From positions 306,010 through 370,009 of the forward strand of contig JAMPDF010000002.1 of the NCBI GenBank assembly GCA_023665755.1: a stretch of DNA of 64,000 nucleotides, read 5' to 3'. Position 1 is the first letter of the stretch. Every line of letters begins with the position of its first letter. This stretch comes from Prevotella sp. (GTDB taxonomy: Bacteria > Bacillota_I > Bacilli_A > ML615J-28 > CAG-313). The notes under the pieces were generated by a model. It worked only from the letters and a program-made list of their open reading frames with translations, did no database searches and had not been told where the DNA came from. Positions 17,130 through 27,503 of this stretch are shown here, in pieces. The position numbers and the translations under genes are program-made.

Positions 17130-17579
17130 ATGCGAATTGCAGTTGGGTCAGACCACGCAGGATATGAACTCAAAAATCAACTTGTTCAATATTTACAACA
17201 TTTAGGCAATGAAGTTCATGATATGGGGACATTCAATGAGGAATCAGTAGATTATCCAGACTATGCACTATTGGTATGTCAAACCATTAATCGCGAGCAA
17301 GCTGAAATCGGTATTTTGATTTGCTATACGGGAATTGGAATGAGTATGGCCGCAAACAAAATCAAAGGCATTCGGGCAGCATTAGTATCTAGTGTAGAAA
17401 ACGCAAAATTGACAAGAGAACACAATGATGCGAATGTACTTTGTTTAGGGGCAAAGGATACACCATATGAAACCGCAGTAGCTATCGTGGATACCTTTTT
17501 ACAAACAAAATTTACTGAAGGACGTCATTCACGGCGCGTATGCAAAGTAATGCAAATGGAGAAAAATGAAAAAAAATAA
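17130..17579 (+). CDS. rpiB: Ribose 5-phosphate isomerase B
   Basis: A 149-residue RpiB/LacAB-fold isomerase beginning MRIAVGSDHAGYELK, with the sugar-binding SVDYPDYA, the active-site CYTGIGMSMAANK and the LTREHNDANVL segment. It interconverts ribose 5-phosphate and ribulose 5-phosphate in the pentose phosphate pathway. Its last 14 bases overlap the next gene (AtpZ/AtpI-like), tying it to the ATP synthase operon. Confidence 0.95.
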   Translation: MRIAVGSDHAGYELKNQLVQYLQHLGNEVHDMGTFNEESVDYPDYALLVCQTINREQAEIGILICYTGIGMSMAANKIKGIRAALVSSVENAKLTREHNDANVLCLGAKDTPYETAVAIVDTFLQTKFTEGRHSRRVCKVMQMEKNEKK

Positions 17580-17868
17580 AGACAAATGGGTAAAAGATTT
17601 AAAAGTATATAATATTGTAATGGGGAATGTTTGGAAACTCTTAACCTTTTTGCTACTAGGAGTACTAGCAGGTTATTTATTTGAAAAATATGCCAAAGAT
17701 AAATCTTTGCCTTATATGCTGATTTCAATTCTAACATTTACCATTATTGGTATTATTGATTTCTTTTTTTCGATTATTAGAGAAAGCAAGAAATTAGAAC
17801 AAAAACCACATCAAACGCAGTTATCAAAAGAGCAGGAAACGCAAGATGAAACAACTCCTATCGAATGA
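17566..17868 (+). CDS. AtpZ/AtpI-like small membrane protein of the ATP synthase operon
   Basis: A 100-residue protein with two predicted helices (about 23-42 and 50-71) and the loop GYLFEKYAKD typical of AtpZ/AtpI-family proteins. These assist c-ring assembly or, in Na+/Mg2+-linked cases, form an MgtE-like Mg2+ path with AtpI. It overlaps rpiB by 14 bases and atpI by 23, so it is translationally coupled to both. The C-terminal tail is charged and probably cytoplasmic. Confidence 0.7.
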   Translation: MKKNKDKWVKDLKVYNIVMGNVWKLLTFLLLGVLAGYLFEKYAKDKSLPYMLISILTFTIIGIIDFFFSIIRESKKLEQKPHQTQLSKEQETQDETTPIE

Positions 17869-18253
17869 GGATCAAATAGTTTTAAAACGTTCCTTTTGGT
17901 TAGCACTAGGGGTGGCTATTGTAGCTATCATCCCCTCCTTTTTTATCCCTTGGTGGAAATGGTCGTTTGGAATCAGTACCCTTATAGGCTATTTGGCTAG
18001 TGCATTTTGCTATGTGAAGTTGGTATATATTGTCATTAAAGTAACCAATCAAGAATATCAAAAGCCAAAAAAAGTATTTGTCTTACACAATATGTTAAAT
18101 CTATTGATATATTTTGTTGTATTACTTGTGTGTCAGTTATGGAAAGGATTCAATATATTCTTTTGCTTATTTGGCATCTTGACCATTAAAATTGTGATTG
18201 TTATCTCTTTTGGAAGAAAGAAACAGAAAGTTGGTGGAAGCATTGATAGATAA
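17846..18253 (+). CDS. atpI: ATP synthase subunit I-like protein
   Basis: A 135-residue protein with four predicted hydrophobic helices (about 19-37, 39-63, 78-97, 103-123), position and size fitting AtpI. AtpI proteins help assemble the c-ring. Sequence conservation is low in this family, so the call rests mainly on topology and on its place right before atpB. It overlaps both neighbours. Confidence 0.65.
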   Translation: MKQLLSNEDQIVLKRSFWLALGVAIVAIIPSFFIPWWKWSFGISTLIGYLASAFCYVKLVYIVIKVTNQEYQKPKKVFVLHNMLNLLIYFVVLLVCQLWKGFNIFFCLFGILTIKIVIVISFGRKKQKVGGSIDR

Positions 18254-18944
18254 AATTCTCGAAATATATAAAGCACCGAACTTTGCCATTCTCGCAGTAA
18301 CAGTAATTATTATTACTTTTATTGTGATTGTTGGCATCAAGTTGAAAAGACATGACCCAAGCAAACCGACCAAAGGTATTTTAATGCTTGCGGAAATGTT
18401 AGTCAATTGGACTAATAATATGTGCAAAGAAACGCTAGGTAGTCGTTGGAAGGAAGTTGCACCATTTGTATTATTTGAATGCATCTTTTTATTTGTATCT
18501 AATTTGAGTGGCTTAATTGGGTTGACTCCACCCACTGCGAATGTGTGTGTGACACTAGCACTAGGTATCGTAGCGGGATTTGTCATTCATTTTATGGCAA
18601 TCAAACATAGTGGTATAAAAAATTATTTAAAAGGATATTTGGATCCATTTCCCAAATTCCCAATTATGTTACCCATCAATATCTTTAGTGAATTGGTAAC
18701 CCCTATTTCAATGGGATTACGTTTGTTTGGTAACATTTTTAGTGGAACCGTGGTTATGACACTGATTTACTATGTATTAGGACAATTGTGGATATCAGTA
18801 GTTCCAATTGGATATATCATTACACCATTTATTACATCAATATTGCACGCTATTTTTGATGTATTTTTGGGACTCATCCAAGTATATGTATTTATGCTAC
18901 TGACCGTAGTATTTATTTCAACAAAAATCCCTGAAGAAGAATAA
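18234..18944 (+). CDS. atpB: ATP synthase F0 subunit a
   Basis: Subunit a of the F0 motor, about 236 residues with six helices. The conserved segment NIFSELVTPISMGLRLFGNIFSGT contains the essential arginine next to the c-ring. It forms the half-channels for the coupling ion. No ATG is available near the N-terminus: the frame overlaps the atpI end, and GTG 18234 or TTG 18243 (after GGTGG at 18233-18237) are the best starts; a TTG at 18198 is further upstream. Translation by coupling to atpI is likely. Confidence 0.92.
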   Translation: MEALIDKILEIYKAPNFAILAVTVIIITFIVIVGIKLKRHDPSKPTKGILMLAEMLVNWTNNMCKETLGSRWKEVAPFVLFECIFLFVSNLSGLIGLTPPTANVCVTLALGIVAGFVIHFMAIKHSGIKNYLKGYLDPFPKFPIMLPINIFSELVTPISMGLRLFGNIFSGTVVMTLIYYVLGQLWISVVPIGYIITPFITSILHAIFDVFLGLIQVYVFMLLTVVFISTKIPEEE

Positions 18945-18975
18945 AAATTCAAAAATATAATAGAGGAGGAAAAAT

Positions 18976-19257
18976 ATGAATTTATTCACAAGTTTATTTC
19001 AGTTTTTGGCAGAGATGTCAGTTGGTGAAGGATTAAAAAATTTAGGCGCAGGAATTGGTGCAGGAATTGCCGTAATGACTGGGTTAGGTTCAGGTATTGG
19101 ACAAGGTTTATCAGCAGGTCTTGGTGCACAAGCGGTTAGCCGTCAACCAGAAGCAGTAGGAGCAATTCGTTCTACGATGATTATGGGACAAGCTGTTGCG
19201 GAAACTGCCAACATTTATGGTCTTATTGTTGCTATTCTATTGATTTTCGTATTCTAA
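18976..19257 (+). CDS. atpE: ATP synthase F0 subunit c with Na+-type binding residues
   Basis: A 93-residue hairpin of two helices. Helix 1 has the glycine motif (GAGIGAGIAVMTGLGSGIGQG), the loop has RQPEA, and helix 2 has QAVAETANIYG with the ion-binding carboxylate E76. Aligned to the Na+-translocating Ilyobacter tartaricus c subunit, Q43, V74, E76, T77 (Ser there) and Y81 match the Na+ ligands Q32, V63, E65, S66 and Y70. This predicts Na+ coupling; T67 of that enzyme is Ala here. It has a strong GAGGAGG ribosome site, as expected for a subunit needed in many copies. Confidence 0.95.
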   Translation: MNLFTSLFQFLAEMSVGEGLKNLGAGIGAGIAVMTGLGSGIGQGLSAGLGAQAVSRQPEAVGAIRSTMIMGQAVAETANIYGLIVAILLIFVF

Positions 19258-19269
19258 TGAGGAAAAACT

Positions 19270-19830
19270 ATGGGCGAAGAAATTCAAGGATTACTAAATA
19301 ATGCAATTGAATTTTTGAATAATGATCTTCAACCACAAGAGGCAATTTCACATATGGCCATTACATTTGGTCTACAACTTTTAGCTACGCTGATTTTGTT
19401 TTTATTGATTCGATTTAAGTTTTGGAATGTCATTACTAATATGATTGAATCTAGAAAAAAAGAAGTAGAAGAAAGTTTTCAAATCAGAGACAAAGCTTTA
19501 GCAGAGGCAGAAACTGCCCGTATGGAAGCAGAAACACTCAAGTCAGAATCAAAGAAAACTGCTTCTAAAATGATTGAGGAAGCTAAGAAGACATCACAAT
19601 TAGAAGCTGATGAAATTCTTCAAGAGGCACATGAACAAATCAAGAAAGATACTGAACAGGCTAGAATGATGATTGAAAAAGAACACCAAGAAATGCAAGA
19701 AGGTATCAAAAATGAAGTCATAGAAGTTGCATATGAAATGGCAGAAAAAATGGTTGGTAGACAAATTGATAAAAAAGCAAATCAAGATATTGTCAATCAA
19801 ACACTAGAACAGTTGAAAGAACCTCGATAG
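19270..19830 (+). CDS. atpF: ATP synthase F0 subunit b
   Basis: A 186-residue protein with one transmembrane helix (about 30-52, FGLQLLATLILFLLIRF) followed by a long charged coiled coil rich in Glu, Lys and Ala (about 55-175). It is the peripheral stalk that holds the catalytic head against rotation. The N-terminal 30 residues before the helix are longer than in many b subunits. It starts 12 bases after atpE behind GAGGAAAA. Confidence 0.93.
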   Translation: MGEEIQGLLNNAIEFLNNDLQPQEAISHMAITFGLQLLATLILFLLIRFKFWNVITNMIESRKKEVEESFQIRDKALAEAETARMEAETLKSESKKTASKMIEEAKKTSQLEADEILQEAHEQIKKDTEQARMMIEKEHQEMQEGIKNEVIEVAYEMAEKMVGRQIDKKANQDIVNQTLEQLKEPR

Positions 19831-19837
19831 GTGAATT

Positions 19838-20377
19838 ATGATTACATCAGTTAGTTTACAATATGCACAAGCTTTATTCGAACTCGCAAAAGAAAGTCAA
19901 CAAATCGATGAATACGCTTATGATTTACAAGTTTCAAAGCAACTTTTGATCGATGATCAAAAGAACAATCAAACGCTAAATCACCCAAGTGTCTCCGTTC
20001 AAAGTCGAAAAGAAATTATTGCACAAGCCTTTCAGTCTTATGTAACCCCTACTTTTTTAAACTTTTTAAAAGTACTGGTAGATAATCAACGACTCAATGA
20101 ATTAGGAGATATTGTGGAAGCATACCAACATCTAAAAGATACGCAAAATAAAGTTTGTCATGCTACAGCCTATGTGAGATATCCACTTGAAGAACAAGAA
20201 CAACAAAAAATTATTCAAAAATTAGAACAGCAGTTTGAAAAAAAAGTGATTTTATCGACAGTAATCGATGAGAGCATTATAGGCGGAATCAAAATTGTCG
20301 TTGATGGCAAGATTGTTGATGCAACCATTCAAACTGAAATGTTAGATCTAAAAAATCAATTAAAGAAAGGTTGGTAA
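19838..20377 (+). CDS. atpH: ATP synthase F1 subunit delta
   Basis: A 179-residue protein with the family's N-terminal helical bundle (YAQALFELAKE near residue 9) and C-terminal segment IIGGIKIVVDGKIVDATI. It joins the b stalk to the top of the alpha/beta head. It begins behind TAGGTGA eight bases after atpF, and its stop is two bases before the atpA start. Confidence 0.93.
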   Translation: MITSVSLQYAQALFELAKESQQIDEYAYDLQVSKQLLIDDQKNNQTLNHPSVSVQSRKEIIAQAFQSYVTPTFLNFLKVLVDNQRLNELGDIVEAYQHLKDTQNKVCHATAYVRYPLEEQEQQKIIQKLEQQFEKKVILSTVIDESIIGGIKIVVDGKIVDATIQTEMLDLKNQLKKGW

Positions 20378-20379
20378 AG

Positions 20380-21885
20380 ATGAAACCTTTAAAAATAGAA
20401 GAAATCAGTGCACTGATTAAAGAGCAAATTAAAAGGTATGAAGTAACAGTAGATACTACTAGTGTAGGAACTGTTATAAAAGTATATGATGGCATTGCTT
20501 TAGTACATGGATTAGATGATGCTATGGCAGGTGAACTTTTGGCATTTCCTAACGACTTATACGGAATGGCATTAAATCTTGAAAAAGACTATGTAGGAGC
20601 CATTTTATTTGGTTCTTCTAGTAAAGTAAAAGAAGGAGACACAGTACGCTCTACTCATCGTATTTTAGAAGTTCCTGTTGGGGAAGCTTTAATTGGACGT
20701 GTAGTCAATGCTTTGGGACAACCGATTGATGAAGAGGGCCCTATTCAAACCACACACTATCGTCCTGTTGAAAAAAAGGCAACAGGTGTAATGGATCGTC
20801 AAAGTGTCAAGCAACCCTTAAAAACAGGAATCAAAATGATCGACGCATTAGTACCAATTGGTCGTGGTCAAAGAGAATTGATTATTGGTGATAGACAAAC
20901 TGGTAAAACATCAATTGCCATTGATACCATTTTGAATCAAAAAGATCAAGATGTGATTTGTATCTATGTCGCAATTGGCCAAAAAGAATCGACTGTGTCT
21001 AATGTCATAGAAACATTAAAAGCACATAATGCTATGCAATACTCTATTGTTGTATCTGCTTCCGCATCACTTCCAGCACCTCTTTTGTATTTGGCACCCT
21101 ATACGGGAGTAACTATTGCAGAAGAATTCATGTTTAAAGGAAAAGATGTTTTGATTATTTATGATGATTTAAGTAAACATGCAGTAGCTTATCGTGAACT
21201 ATCCTTATTGCTAAAAAGACCACCAGGACGTGAGGCTTTCCCAGGAGACGTTTTCTATCTTCATTCTCGTTTATTAGAGCGTGCCGCCAAACTCAGTGAT
21301 GCCTTAGGTGGCGGATCGATTACAGCACTTCCAATTATTGAAACACAAGCAGGCGATATTTCTGCTTATATTCCAACCAATGTAATCAGTATTACTGATG
21401 GACAAATTTTCTTGCAAACTGAATTGTTTTATTCAGGTATTCGACCTGCAGTAAGTGCTGGTCTTTCTGTATCACGGGTTGGAGGTAGTGCTCAAATTAA
21501 AGCAGTGAAAAAAGTATCGGGTACACTTAGATTAGACCTTGCATCATTTAGGGAATTAGAAGCCTTTACCCAATTTGGTTCTGATTTAGATGAAGCAACA
21601 AAATCTAAATTGGAGCGAGGCAAACGAACAGTTGAGATTTTAAAACAAGATTTACATGAATCGGTATCCAGTGAAAAATTAGCTCTCATTATATATGCAC
21701 TCACTACTGGTGCATTAGATGATGTGGAGTTAACCGATATTTTGAATTTTGAAAAAGCCTTTTATCGCTATTTAGAGCAAAATGAAGTAGGCAAGGCACT
21801 CCTTGCGGAAATCAAAGAAACAGGTAATTTACCACAAACAGATAAAATCGATCAAGTGATTGCATCGTTTAAAGAAACAAGATAA
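20380..21885 (+). CDS. atpA: ATP synthase F1 subunit alpha
   Basis: About 501 residues. It has the beta-barrel N-terminal domain, Walker A GDRQTGKTS, the alpha signature PAVSAGLSVSRVGGSAQ and a helical C-terminal domain. It carries the non-catalytic nucleotide sites and the conserved arginine finger in the SVSRVG segment. ATG 20380 after AAAGG is chosen; the in-frame TTG at 20371 lies inside atpH. Confidence 0.97.
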   Translation: MKPLKIEEISALIKEQIKRYEVTVDTTSVGTVIKVYDGIALVHGLDDAMAGELLAFPNDLYGMALNLEKDYVGAILFGSSSKVKEGDTVRSTHRILEVPVGEALIGRVVNALGQPIDEEGPIQTTHYRPVEKKATGVMDRQSVKQPLKTGIKMIDALVPIGRGQRELIIGDRQTGKTSIAIDTILNQKDQDVICIYVAIGQKESTVSNVIETLKAHNAMQYSIVVSASASLPAPLLYLAPYTGVTIAEEFMFKGKDVLIIYDDLSKHAVAYRELSLLLKRPPGREAFPGDVFYLHSRLLERAAKLSDALGGGSITALPIIETQAGDISAYIPTNVISITDGQIFLQTELFYSGIRPAVSAGLSVSRVGGSAQIKAVKKVSGTLRLDLASFRELEAFTQFGSDLDEATKSKLERGKRTVEILKQDLHESVSSEKLALIIYALTTGALDDVELTDILNFEKAFYRYLEQNEVGKALLAEIKETGNLPQTDKIDQVIASFKETR

Positions 21886-21902
21886 AATGAAAGGAGAGTA
21901 CA

Positions 21903-24193
<2,291 letters not shown>

Positions 24194-24197
24194 GATT

Positions 24198-24587
24198 ATG
24201 AATCTTTCAATTGTAACACCCAAAGGAACTAGTTATCAAGGAACAGTAGATTATATTGTTGTAGATGGTGATAATGGACAACTGGCTATTTTGAAAAACC
24301 ATGTCCCGATTGTTGTTTCGATTCGACTAGGATATGTGAAACATGTAAGTGGCAATGAAGAAATCTATCATCTTGTTTCAGGTGGACTGCTTGAATTTAG
24401 TCAAGATACTGCCACTGTGATTGCGCAAGAAACAGTCGATGGAAAAACATTAGAAGAGGCAAAACAAGCACTTCAACACTTAAGAGATATCCAAAAAGAG
24501 ACCAATCGAAAAGGCGCAATGGATTTTTCAGAAATGGAAAGAGAGCTTGCATTGAATTTAAAAGAAATTCAAGCATCAAAACTATAA
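24198..24587 (+). CDS. atpC: ATP synthase F1 subunit epsilon
   Basis: A 129-residue protein with the N-terminal beta sandwich (VVDGDNGQLAILKNHVPIV) and a C-terminal helical hairpin that can inhibit ATP hydrolysis. The start is only four bases after atpD and has no good ribosome site, so it probably depends on coupling. It is the last gene of the operon; mobile-element debris follows directly. Confidence 0.94.
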   Translation: MNLSIVTPKGTSYQGTVDYIVVDGDNGQLAILKNHVPIVVSIRLGYVKHVSGNEEIYHLVSGGLLEFSQDTATVIAQETVDGKTLEEAKQALQHLRDIQKETNRKGAMDFSEMERELALNLKEIQASKL

Positions 24588-24595
24588 GATTAAAA

Positions 24596-24662
24596 ACGAC
24601 GCTATCGAGAGAGCGGCTACATAAGGAAGTAGATTCTTCCTTCGACTTTGTAATCAGCTAGA
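24596..24662 (+). pseudogene. Probable tail fragment of a mobile-element gene upstream of tnpV
   Basis: GACGCTATCGAGAGAGCGGC reads DAIERAA, and TCCTTCGACTTTGTAATCAG, in a shifted frame, reads SFDFVIS before a stop. Short ORF ends of this type often stand in front of tnpV in clostridial transposons. The match is from memory and the fragment is short. A hairpin AAGGAAG/CTTCCTT lies inside. Confidence 0.3.
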
Positions 24663-24710
24663 GTGATTGAATTGTAGGGAAAATTCAAATCATAATGGGG
24701 GATTACAGCA

Positions 24711-25060
24711 ATGGAAAAATCAATTTTTGAAGAAAACGGGTATTTTATTCCTGACCTTACTTTACCCATCGAAAAAGAAAAGCCTATCGAGTTATGGGGA
24801 GAGCGTCACTTGCGGTATATCAAGGAGCATAAGTGGTTGCTCTATGTTAATCTGCTGATAAATTGTAAATTAAACAGCTATCTTGCTGATATAAACGAAC
24901 AGGCAGAGGAATTGTTCTTTTGGTTGGTCAAACAGCTTATCGGAAAAGAAGCCATAACAGAAGAACTCAAAAGCGCTGACCAAATGACTGGGGTGACGCA
25001 ATGAATAGCATATGGTCAAGAACAAGAGAAATCGTTTATACCGATATTATTTGCGCATAA
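24711..25060 (+). pseudogene. tnpV: TnpV transposon-encoded protein, frameshifted
   Basis: The first 97 codons (24711-25004) match TnpV of Tn4451-type clostridial elements: NGYFIPDLTLP, LWGERHLRYIKEHKWLLY, YLADINEQAEELFFWLVKQL and LKSADQM. The frame then stops, and the missing end (MNSIWSRTREIVYTDII, 25001-25060) continues in another frame, showing a frameshift at the junction near 25000. TnpV's role in transposition is poorly known. Less AT-rich codons than neighbours support acquisition. Probably inactive. Confidence 0.75.
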
Positions 25061-25194
25061 TCGAACTTTGGGAGCGGTATGGGGATACTCATGACGCTTC
25101 TTTTTCCTAATTACGCAGTAGAATTTTTCACAATCTATGGTATAATCATTTTATGTCTAAACTATAAATTGGGATTTATGGAGGAGTATACATA

Positions 25195-25561
25195 TGATTC
25201 AGTATGCGGATGAGCGAGATTTTGATATATTGAAAAAATATAATACACATATTGAAACATCAAAATTGTAGAAATGTATAAAGACCAAAAAAAGTTTTAA
25301 TTAGGATTAAGAATCAGTTTATTGGATGGTTGCGGTACAATTTGTTTTGAGATAGGATATCGTTTATGAATATGCTGTATTTACTCAAGAACTATAGGGG
25401 AAAAGGAAATGCGAAATAAACGATATAAAATTACAATGACTTCAACGCGATTGGACGAACAAGCACAAATCTTTTATTGAAAAAACGGATACGTTGATTG
25501 TGATGCGCTATGGCTATCCAACGAGCCACTGGAAATTATTTTGTCAAAAAAGTCTAGATAA
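25195..25561 (+). pseudogene. GNAT acetyltransferase, multiply disrupted
   Basis: A good ribosome site (GGAGGAG) precedes MIQYADERDFDILKKYNTHI (25195 on), which stops at a TAG near 25267. Pieces in other frames then read IGWLRYNLF, MNMLYLLKNYRGKG-like and KNGYVDCDALWLSNEPLEII, ending about 25561. In order these make a typical GNAT enzyme interrupted by several stops and frameshifts. Clearly non-functional cargo of the mobile-element debris. Confidence 0.7.
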
Positions 25562-25622
25562 CGGCAACTTCCAGTCTGTAGAATTGGTAAATCGGACTTT
25601 AGAAAGGAAAACAAAGTGCATA

Positions 25623-26156
25623 ATGATGATGGAATATAGAGTTTTACAGGAACAGGAAATTAATCGTGGACTTTTTCGCAGTTTTATACGTCATCAAGTG
25701 GTGGATCAATGCCTGCGCCGTGAAAACGGCATTTGGGTTGTCCGCTCCGATCCTTTTATTGATGATTGGACGGAAGATGACTATCAAATTTTGATTGATT
25801 GTTTATGTAATACGGTACGCACAGGCGGGGTCATTTATGGTGCCTTTTTAGACAGTAAACTGAAGGGATTTGTATCGGTAGAAAACGGCTTTTTTGGGGG
25901 TGAGCACCACTATTGTGACTTGTCTGCTCTTCATGTGTCGGAAGATATGCGCAGAGAAGGAATTGGAAAAACTCTGTTTTTTGCTGCTGCAGATTGGGCA
26001 AAAAAACAGGGAGCAAAAAAACTATATATTTCTGCTCATTCTGCCATTGAAAGTCAGGCGTTTTATCGCTCAATAGGTTGTGTGGAGGCAAGTGAGTATA
26101 ATCAGAAGCATGTAGAAGCAGAACCGTACGATTGTCAAATGGAATATGTTTTATGA
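25623..26156 (+). CDS. GNAT-family N-acetyltransferase
   Basis: About 177 residues; three consecutive ATGs start at 25623, with AAAGGA upstream. The GNAT core includes GVIYGAFLDSKLKGFVSVE, the acetyl-CoA loop RREGIGKTLF (R/QxxGxG), and YISAHSAIESQAFYRSIGCVEA. The substrate is unknown; similar proteins are common in clostridial accessory DNA. It follows the dead GNAT gene and appears intact. Codon choice is less AT-rich than nearby core genes, consistent with transfer with the tnpV debris. Confidence 0.82.
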   Translation: MMMEYRVLQEQEINRGLFRSFIRHQVVDQCLRRENGIWVVRSDPFIDDWTEDDYQILIDCLCNTVRTGGVIYGAFLDSKLKGFVSVENGFFGGEHHYCDLSALHVSEDMRREGIGKTLFFAAADWAKKQGAKKLYISAHSAIESQAFYRSIGCVEASEYNQKHVEAEPYDCQMEYVL

Positions 26157-26247
26157 TAAGAATTAAAAATGTGGATTGATTCAAAAGAGCAAAAAATTCC
26201 AGTTATAGCACTGGAAAATCTGAATTTTAGGGTTAGGAGTAACATTT

Positions 26248-26706
26248 ATGATAGATATTAAAATCAGACCGTATATATCATCAGATTACAAATATATTAG
26301 TGAGGTACATGATGCTTCTCGTAAGATAGAGTTGTCGATGGCTTCTCTTGATGATGCTTTTCTTCCTTTTTCTATTGCGGCTGAAAGAGAAAATTTTTTC
26401 GATTACCCGCATATAGATGTAGCAATTATAGATGGCATCGTAGTAGCATTTAGCGCTTACACTGATGATGAACTTGCATGGCTTTACGTTTCTCCCAAAA
26501 TGATGCGTAATGGGATTGGAAAAAGGCTTGTCAAAAAAGCTTTAGATACCGAACCTAATATAAGATACATCGAAGTTTTATACGGAAATGAGCCTGCGAG
26601 AAAATTATATGAATCGTTAGGATTCCATATTCAAAAGATTGTTAAAGGAGTAATGCCTGGAAATGAATCATTTGAAGTTGAAGTGTATCGTATGAGTCGA
26701 ACTTAA
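26248..26706 (+). CDS. GNAT-family N-acetyltransferase
   Basis: A 152-residue GNAT enzyme. It has LAWLYVSPKMMRNGIGKRLVKKAL (acetyl-CoA loop RNGIGK) and EVLYGNEPARKLYESLGFHI. The substrate is unknown. It follows GTTAGGAGT at good spacing and is followed by a strong hairpin at 26737. It lies inside the mobile-element debris but seems complete. Confidence 0.82.
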   Translation: MIDIKIRPYISSDYKYISEVHDASRKIELSMASLDDAFLPFSIAAERENFFDYPHIDVAIIDGIVVAFSAYTDDELAWLYVSPKMMRNGIGKRLVKKALDTEPNIRYIEVLYGNEPARKLYESLGFHIQKIVKGVMPGNESFEVEVYRMSRT

Positions 26707-26736
26707 ATATGCTATCAGCAGTAATCAAGACGCAGC

Positions 26737-26785
26737 GCCAGTGAAGTGTGGAGAAATACACATTTCACTGGCTCTTTCTCTATAA
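26737..26785 (+). terminator. Hairpin after GNAT gene, probable terminator
   Basis: GCCAGTGAA (26737-26745) pairs with TTCACTGGC (26764-26772), extended inward by GTGT/ACAC. A pyrimidine-rich CTCTTTCTC follows rather than a pure T run. Confidence 0.6.
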
Positions 26786-26944
26786 GGCCATATTCAAACT
26801 TTTCTCCGAAAAATATTCAAAAACCTTTGAAAGAGCATTGACAAGCACTTGTTCTTCAATATATAATAAAATACCCTTTTCGGGAAGTTACAACTGAATA
26901 CATAATCTTCTTGAAATGAAATTGCAGCATAAGCTGCCCACCGT

Positions 26945-27199
26945 GAAAGTTATCTTAAAAACATCAAAGTGCAGACAGAGGGCTTACAGCGTTTTATTGA
27001 TGTGGCAAAGAGGAGAACGTAGCTAACCGAGTTTACACAGAAAATCATGGTATTCAAACCTGAATACAGGAACAGCAAGTGTTATCGAGGCTTGGGAATC
27101 TACTACAACGGCGTTGGAATTATCCGAGAGCAATCTTCCGAGGAAATGAAAGAATACTTCCACGAACATTTGAAACAAAAAGCCATCCAAACGGCATAG
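26945..27199 (+). pseudogene. C-terminal remnant of a large serine recombinase
   Basis: One frame with a single internal TAG (27020-27022) reads ESYLKNIKVQTEGLQRFIDV, then LTEFTQKIMVFKP, then GIYYNGVGIIREQSSEEM, ending TAG 27197-27199. The order FxDxxK...LTE...KIxV...IYYNxVG is that of the C-terminal (DUF4368-like) part of transposon serine recombinases. The catalytic N-terminal domain is missing. With tnpV it marks a decayed integrative element. The remaining bases between 26786 and 27503 show no intact gene. Confidence 0.6.
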
Positions 27200-27254
27200 C
27201 TGGCGGGCTATATCGCTTCAAACACAACAATATTTTAATTTGAGGTACAAAGCT

Positions 27255-27303
27255 TTGGGGGCCTTCCTTATGGAGGGTGGCCCAATTGTAATCGTCTTTT
27301 TTT
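27255..27303 (+). terminator. GC-rich hairpin at the end of the mobile-element debris
   Basis: CCTTCC pairs with GGAGGG, with outer GGG/CCC pairing, around 27256-27283; a run of T follows at about 27297. GC content is high for this genome, matching the foreign segment. Confidence 0.45.
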
Positions 27304-27444
27304 ACATGATGAGAAACTCATAAAACGGCTAAAATAGATAGAACGTTTTCATCTATTCTAGGTAGTCATATAATAGACTTATTTTGAAAATAGTGATAAA
27401 ATAATATTGAAATGAATACAATGAAGTGGTGGAGTCTGTCAGGT

Positions 27445-27470
27445 AAGGGCAGCAGTATGGCCCTTTTTCA
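27445..27470 (+). terminator. Hairpin with T run in front of pyk (possible attenuator)
   Basis: AAGGGC (27445-27450) pairs with GCCCTT (27460-27465), followed by TTT. It lies 34 bases before the pyk start, so it would terminate any transcript coming from upstream, or attenuate a pyk transcript that starts before it. Confidence 0.5.
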
Positions 27471-27503
27471 TTGTAAATAACTGGAATAAAGGAACTGTTA
27501 AAA

